Notes under the pieces: model-generated
The model's database searches: none
The model's input: only the letters and a program-made list of their open reading frames with translations
Told to the model about the DNA's origin: nothing
Program-made: the position numbers and the translations under genes
Part shown: one piece after another, positions 6,249-9,830 of the stretch
Position numbering within the stretch: position 1 is the first letter of the stretch
How the letters are laid out: each line of letters opens with the position of its first letter
NCBI GenBank assembly: GCA_934504065.1
Contig: CAKSVQ010000082.1
Span: forward strand, 1-9,830
Source of the DNA: an uncultured Dysosmobacter sp.
GTDB lineage: Bacteria; Bacillota; Clostridia; Oscillospirales; Oscillospiraceae
Length of the DNA: 9,830 bases
Direction: 5' to 3'

Positions 6249-8534
6249 CTGTCGAATCTTCACACAGTCCATCAGCCGCAGCAGCGGCTCCGTGTCAGCG
6301 AAAAGCTCAATGGCCGCGCCATTTACGGAGCGGATTTGCATTTTCCAGATATGCTCTATGCAAAGGGCGTTACCGCATCCTGTACATATGGAGAGATCCG
6401 GGAAATTAACACGGATGCGGCACTGCGGATTCCCGGTGTGCGGGGCGTATATACTGCGAAGGACATTCCCGGGCGCAATGGCTTTGGCGCTTTCTGCAAG
6501 GATGAGCCGATCCTCGCGGAACGCTATGTGAAATTTGCTGGTGATGTGGCGGCCGTGGTGGTTGCCGATACGCCGGAACTTGCCGCGCAGGGCGCGAAAG
6601 CTGTCCGCATAGACGTAACACCGCTGCCCCCGGTCCTCACTATTGAAGACGCGCTACGGGCCGAAACGGTCATCAACCCGGAATACCCGGATAATGTCTG
6701 CGCCTACCAGCATCTCGTTAAAGGCGATGCCGCAGACGCGCTGTCCCGAGCGCCTGCGATTGTGGACGAGACATATGAGACAACATGGGTAGAACACGCC
6801 TATTTGGAACCTGAGGCCATCGTGGTTCTGCCTATGGAAAATGGCGGTCTGGAAATGCGGGGAGACACACAGAATCCATTTTTCAACCGGAATGTGATTT
6901 GTGAGTCGCTCTGCCTCCGGGAGGATCAGGTCATCATCCACCCCGACACGCTGGGGGGGAGCTTCGGCGGGAAATGCGAACAGATCTCAGCTATGGCGGT
7001 AAGAGCTGGCATGGCGGCCCTGAAATTGAACTGCCCGGTCAGCTACGTATTTACACGGGAGGAGTCCATCTGCCAGAGCCACAAACGCCATGGCATCCGG
7101 ACGCATATCCGCCTTGCATCGGATGAAAACGGAGTGCTTACAGCGCTGGAGGCAAAAGCTGTCATGGATGGCGGCGCCTATGTAAATGAAAGCCCGATCG
7201 TCACATGGAAATCTATTAACTGCGGTGCAGGGCCGTACCGTTTTCCCAATATCTATTATGAGAACAAAGCCGTTATGACCAATAATATGGTCTGCGGCGC
7301 TATGCGTGGCTTTGGTACGCCGCAGGCGATCTTCGCATTGGAGAACGCCATGAATGAACTGGCACAGCGGCTGAATCTCAGCCCGTTGGAATTGCGCCGC
7401 AGGAATTTCCTGCATAGCGGAGATACAACGGCCAGCAACCAGATCCTCCGAGGTCATGCGGTCAGTATTGACAGCGTGACGAAACGTGTCGCTGACGCCA
7501 TTGAGTTCGAGAAGAAGTTTCACGCGTATTCTCATCAGACTGGCCATATCCGCCGGGGGATCGGCATTGCATGTTCCATGCGCGGCGTCAGCTTCGGTGT
7601 GGACTCTGAGGATATTGGACGTGCCAGACTGACAGTCCTGCCAGATGGCCATATCGAAGTCCGCTGTCCTTTGATGGAGATGGGGCAGGGGGTGGAAACT
7701 GTTTTGACGCAGATCTGTGCAGACGGTTTACAGGTCCCTCTGCGGCAAGTAATGTGGTGTCAGCCTGAAACCGCAGATTCCCCGGATACAGGCCCTGCGG
7801 GAGCCAGCCGTGGGACCTTTATTGGCGGAAACGCGATTTTGATGGCCATTGCTGCCCTGCGCGGCCGAATTGCGGCCTGCTGGTCAGTTTCTGGTGATAC
7901 CGTGCGCTTTTCCGATGGGCAGGTGTGCATCGGCACACAGTGCGTCAGCTGGGCGCAGATTGGCCGCTCCCTGCAGGTACACTGTTCTGCAGACGTAAGT
8001 GCGGAATACAGGGTGCCTGATGCACAGTGGGATTACGGAATTTGTCAGGGAGATGCTTTTATTTCCTATGTTTACTCCTGTCATGCGGCGGAGGTGGAGG
8101 TAGATACGGATACCGGACAGGTCAAGGTTCTTCAGATGGTGGGCTGCCACGATGCGGGACGAATCATCAATCCTCAGATGGCTGCCGGACAAGTCACCGG
8201 CGGGATGGCCATGGGAATTGGCATGGCATTGGAGGAGGCTGTAGAAGTAGACCCTCATACCGGTGTGATTCGTTCAGACAATTTTGACCGTTACATTTTG
8301 CCAACGGCGCGTGACACCTGCAAAATGACGGTACTTTTTGAAGAAAATCCGGATCCGTGCGGGCCGTTTGGCGGAAAGAGCCTTGGGGAACCTGCCATGG
8401 AACCGGCTCCGGCCGCAGTAAGCGGTGCCGTCAATATGGCGCTTGGTCACGCAGGCGCCCTTCGGAAAATTCCAGCTTCGCTGGAGGATGTGTTCTTTGC
8501 TGCTCATCCGGAATATAAGGAGGAAATCGTATGA
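6249..8534 (+). CDS. xdhA: xanthine dehydrogenase family protein, molybdopterin-binding subunit
   Basis: This is the large catalytic subunit of a xanthine dehydrogenase/aldehyde oxidase family molybdenum hydroxylase, which inserts a water-derived oxygen into an N-heterocycle or aldehyde. The preferred start gives 761 residues, near E. coli XdhA (about 750). The N-terminal hammerhead domain has RAIYGADLHFPDMLYAKG and VYTAKDIPGRNGFG. Molybdopterin-domain motifs follow in order: LGGSFGGKCE (about 235-245), REESICQSHKRH, GAMRGFGTPQ (about 348-358), MEMGQG (about 475-480), GASRGTFIGG and FGGKSLGEPAMEP, whose Glu at about residue 713 aligns with the catalytic Glu1261 of bovine xanthine oxidase. The Phe of RGFG is the substrate-stacking position in xanthine oxidases. 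By my hand alignment the purine-binding Arg880 position is Lys (TWKSINC). The start is probably CTG 6249. Its TGA overlaps the next gene as ATGA. Xanthine, hypoxanthine, another heterocycle or an aldehyde could be the substrate. Confidence 0.88.
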   Translation: MSNLHTVHQPQQRLRVSEKLNGRAIYGADLHFPDMLYAKGVTASCTYGEIREINTDAALRIPGVRGVYTAKDIPGRNGFGAFCKDEPILAERYVKFAGDVAAVVVADTPELAAQGAKAVRIDVTPLPPVLTIEDALRAETVINPEYPDNVCAYQHLVKGDAADALSRAPAIVDETYETTWVEHAYLEPEAIVVLPMENGGLEMRGDTQNPFFNRNVICESLCLREDQVIIHPDTLGGSFGGKCEQISAMAVRAGMAALKLNCPVSYVFTREESICQSHKRHGIRTHIRLASDENGVLTALEAKAVMDGGAYVNESPIVTWKSINCGAGPYRFPNIYYENKAVMTNNMVCGAMRGFGTPQAIFALENAMNELAQRLNLSPLELRRRNFLHSGDTTASNQILRGHAVSIDSVTKRVADAIEFEKKFHAYSHQTGHIRRGIGIACSMRGVSFGVDSEDIGRARLTVLPDGHIEVRCPLMEMGQGVETVLTQICADGLQVPLRQVMWCQPETADSPDTGPAGASRGTFIGGNAILMAIAALRGRIAACWSVSGDTVRFSDGQVCIGTQCVSWAQIGRSLQVHCSADVSAEYRVPDAQWDYGICQGDAFISYVYSCHAAEVEVDTDTGQVKVLQMVGCHDAGRIINPQMAAGQVTGGMAMGIGMALEEAVEVDPHTGVIRSDNFDRYILPTARDTCKMTVLFEENPDPCGPFGGKSLGEPAMEPAPAAVSGAVNMALGHAGALRKIPASLEDVFFAAHPEYKEEIV

Positions 8535-9400
8535 ATTTTGCTTCTTACTTCCGTCCTGCTTCTCTGGCGGAATTGTACCGCCTGCTGGAGCGTGAAAATG
8601 GAGTCCCTTTGTTTTTGGCAGGCGGCACGGATATTCTTGTGCAGGAGCGTACACAGGGCAAATACAGCGGTCGTGCCACCTATGATCTGACTGCCCTGCC
8701 AGAACTGAAAAACATCCGGCAGGCGGAAAACCTGTTGGTAATTGGTAGCTGCGTCACACATGGTGCAGCGGCTGCATCCCCTCTTGTCCAACAGTTTGCC
8801 GGTCCGCTGGCTGCTGCTTGTGGGAGCGTCGGGGCCGTACAGCTGAGAAACCGGGCAACGCTTGGCGGAAACATTGCCAACGCATCCCCGGCTGGCGATT
8901 CTCTGGGGCCATTAGCAGCGTTGGAGGCAAGCGTATGTCTGGATTTTCTGGGGACGTTGCGCTTAGTGCCCATTACAGATCTGATCCAACGCCCGGGACA
9001 ATTGTGCCTGCGGGAAAAAGAGTTCATTCGGGAGATCCGGATTCCACAGTTGACGTCTGACACACGATGGAGGTTCCGTAAAATCGGCCGCCGGGAGGCA
9101 CTGGCGATTTCCCGCCTGACGATAACGCTCCTCCTGCGGCTGCGTGAGGATGGAATCATTACGGAATACCGCGCTGCGATCGGAGCGGTTTTCCCGCGGC
9201 CCATGCGGTTCCCCAATATGGAACATGAGTTTGTCGGTAAGCCTTTGACCCGTGAACGCTGTTGCGAAATGGCCGATGTGCTGGCTGAAAAAATCCCGGA
9301 AATCGCAGGAGTACGTGAATCCACCAAATATAAATATCCTGTTACAAAACTGATTGCGCAGCGCCTGCTTGTAGAAATGGGGGAGGGATTCGTTGAATAA
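8531..9400 (+). CDS. xdhB: xanthine dehydrogenase family protein, FAD-binding subunit
   Basis: This 289-residue medium subunit carries FAD and passes electrons from the Fe-S subunit to an external acceptor. It is the usual length of bacterial XdhB/CoxM proteins. FAD-binding motifs are LAGGTDILV (29-37) and the longer block from QLRNRATLGGN through ASPAGD (104-123), which matches the family pattern IRN-ATIGGNI--ASPAGD. The C-terminal part, from WRFRKIGRREALAISR through AIGAVFPRPMRFPNME, is the CO dehydrogenase flavoprotein C-terminal domain. No extra Fe-S insertion of the kind seen in 4-hydroxybenzoyl-CoA reductase is visible. ATG 8531 overlaps the upstream TGA as ATGA and has AAGGAGG at 8517-8523, 7 bases away. 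The stop overlaps the next start by 8 bases, so the three subunit genes are translationally linked. The electron acceptor (NAD+, ferredoxin or other) cannot be told. Confidence 0.9.
   Translation: MNFASYFRPASLAELYRLLERENGVPLFLAGGTDILVQERTQGKYSGRATYDLTALPELKNIRQAENLLVIGSCVTHGAAAASPLVQQFAGPLAAACGSVGAVQLRNRATLGGNIANASPAGDSLGPLAALEASVCLDFLGTLRLVPITDLIQRPGQLCLREKEFIREIRIPQLTSDTRWRFRKIGRREALAISRLTITLLLRLREDGIITEYRAAIGAVFPRPMRFPNMEHEFVGKPLTRERCCEMADVLAEKIPEIAGVRESTKYKYPVTKLIAQRLLVEMGEGFVE
9382..9386 (+). promoter_or_regulatory. ribosome binding site for the Fe-S subunit TTG start
   Basis: GGAGG in a G-rich run (GGGGGAGGG, 9380-9388) lies 6 bases before TTG 9393. It overlaps the 3' end of the FAD-subunit gene. 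An alternative downstream start at ATG 9432 or 9435 would remove the first conserved beta strand. Confidence 0.7.
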
Positions 9401-9830
9401 CATTCAAATCCATTGTCAGATCAACGGCGCTATGATGACCATGAGTGTTGACCCCAATCTGCGGGCACTGGATGTTCTGCGGGATTCTCTGCACCTGACG
9501 GGAACTAAGGAGGGCTGTGGGATTGGCGAATGTGGAGCCTGTACCATTCTTGTAGACGGGCTTGCGGTCAACTCCTGCCTGATGACCGCAGTTCAGATGG
9601 ACGGCACAGACATTTGGACCGTAGAAGGACTGTCACAGTTGAAAACTGGTCAGCGGCTTCAACGCGCTTTCGTTGAAAACGGCGCTGTACAATGTGGGTT
9701 TTGCACGCCTGGAATGCTGATATCTGCTTATGCTCTGCTTTTGAAGAATCCATATCCCAGCGAATCGGAAATTCGCACAGCGCTCTCCGGCAATCTCTGC
9801 CGCTGTACCGGATATGACCCGATCATCAAA
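9393..9830 (+). CDS. xdhC: xanthine dehydrogenase family protein, [2Fe-2S] subunit (3'-truncated by window)
   Basis: This is the small electron-transfer subunit with two [2Fe-2S] clusters. The 146 visible codons run open to the last base; the family is about 155-165 residues, so only a short tail is missing. The plant-ferredoxin-type cluster has Cys42, Cys47, Cys50 and Cys62 (GCGIGECGACTILVDG, then NSC). The second, helical-bundle cluster has Cys101 and Cys104 in QCGFCTPGM and Cys136/Cys138 in NLCRCTGYDPI. All eight ligands are present. TTG 9393 is preferred as start: it has GGAGG 6 bases upstream and gives the canonical N-terminal strand IQIHCQINGAMM. It overlaps the FAD-subunit stop (TAA 9398-9400) by 8 bases. 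The gene order catalytic, FAD, Fe-S matches E. coli xdhABC. It has no ATG-initiated reading frame at the expected position, so ATG-biased gene callers could miss or shorten it. Confidence 0.92.
   Translation, partial: MNNIQIHCQINGAMMTMSVDPNLRALDVLRDSLHLTGTKEGCGIGECGACTILVDGLAVNSCLMTAVQMDGTDIWTVEGLSQLKTGQRLQRAFVENGAVQCGFCTPGMLISAYALLLKNPYPSESEIRTALSGNLCRCTGYDPIIK

Overview
The window is a tightly packed run of nine same-strand (+) genes, the first and last cut by the window edges. Gaps between genes are at most about 45 bases, and several junctions overlap by 4-8 bases. I see no RNA gene, mobile element, CRISPR array, terminator or clear promoter, and no stretch above 50 bases without a gene. 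The moderately GC-rich composition, very strong AGGAGG-type ribosome binding sites, frequent TTG/GTG starts and oxygen-sensitive ferredoxin-type enzymes suggest an anaerobic Gram-positive of the Clostridia (Oscillospiraceae-like gut bacteria would fit). This taxonomic guess is inference; no marker gene is present.

Layout. (1) 1-968: C-terminal part of an FGGY sugar kinase resembling autoinducer-2 kinase LsrK. (2) 991-1659: zinc-dependent class II (fuculose-phosphate type) aldolase. (3) 1687-2682: a DUF1152-type protein with a Gly-rich nucleotide-binding-like N terminus. (4) 2697-3722: an adenosine/adenine deaminase superfamily metallohydrolase with a full set of metal ligands but an unusual first motif. 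(5,6) 3760-5640 and 5637-6203: both subunits of an indolepyruvate:ferredoxin oxidoreductase-like enzyme (IorA, IorB). (7-9) 6249-8534, 8531-9400 and 9393-9830: the molybdopterin, FAD and [2Fe-2S] subunits of a xanthine dehydrogenase/aldehyde oxidase family hydroxylase, the last truncated by the window end after 146 codons.

How the genes may work together. The order and spacing look like one catabolic operon continuing past both ends. One reading is breakdown of a nucleoside or modified nucleoside. The deaminase-like enzyme and molybdenum hydroxylase would act on the purine base, the kinase and aldolase would phosphorylate the sugar and split it to a C3 phosphate plus an aldehyde, and IorAB would oxidise a 2-oxoacid to an acyl-CoA while reducing ferredoxin. 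No nucleoside phosphorylase, isomerase, transporter or regulator is visible, and the substrates of none of these enzymes can be fixed from sequence. The pathway is therefore a hypothesis. The combination, including a DUF1152 protein embedded between catabolic enzymes, is the most interesting aspect of the window.
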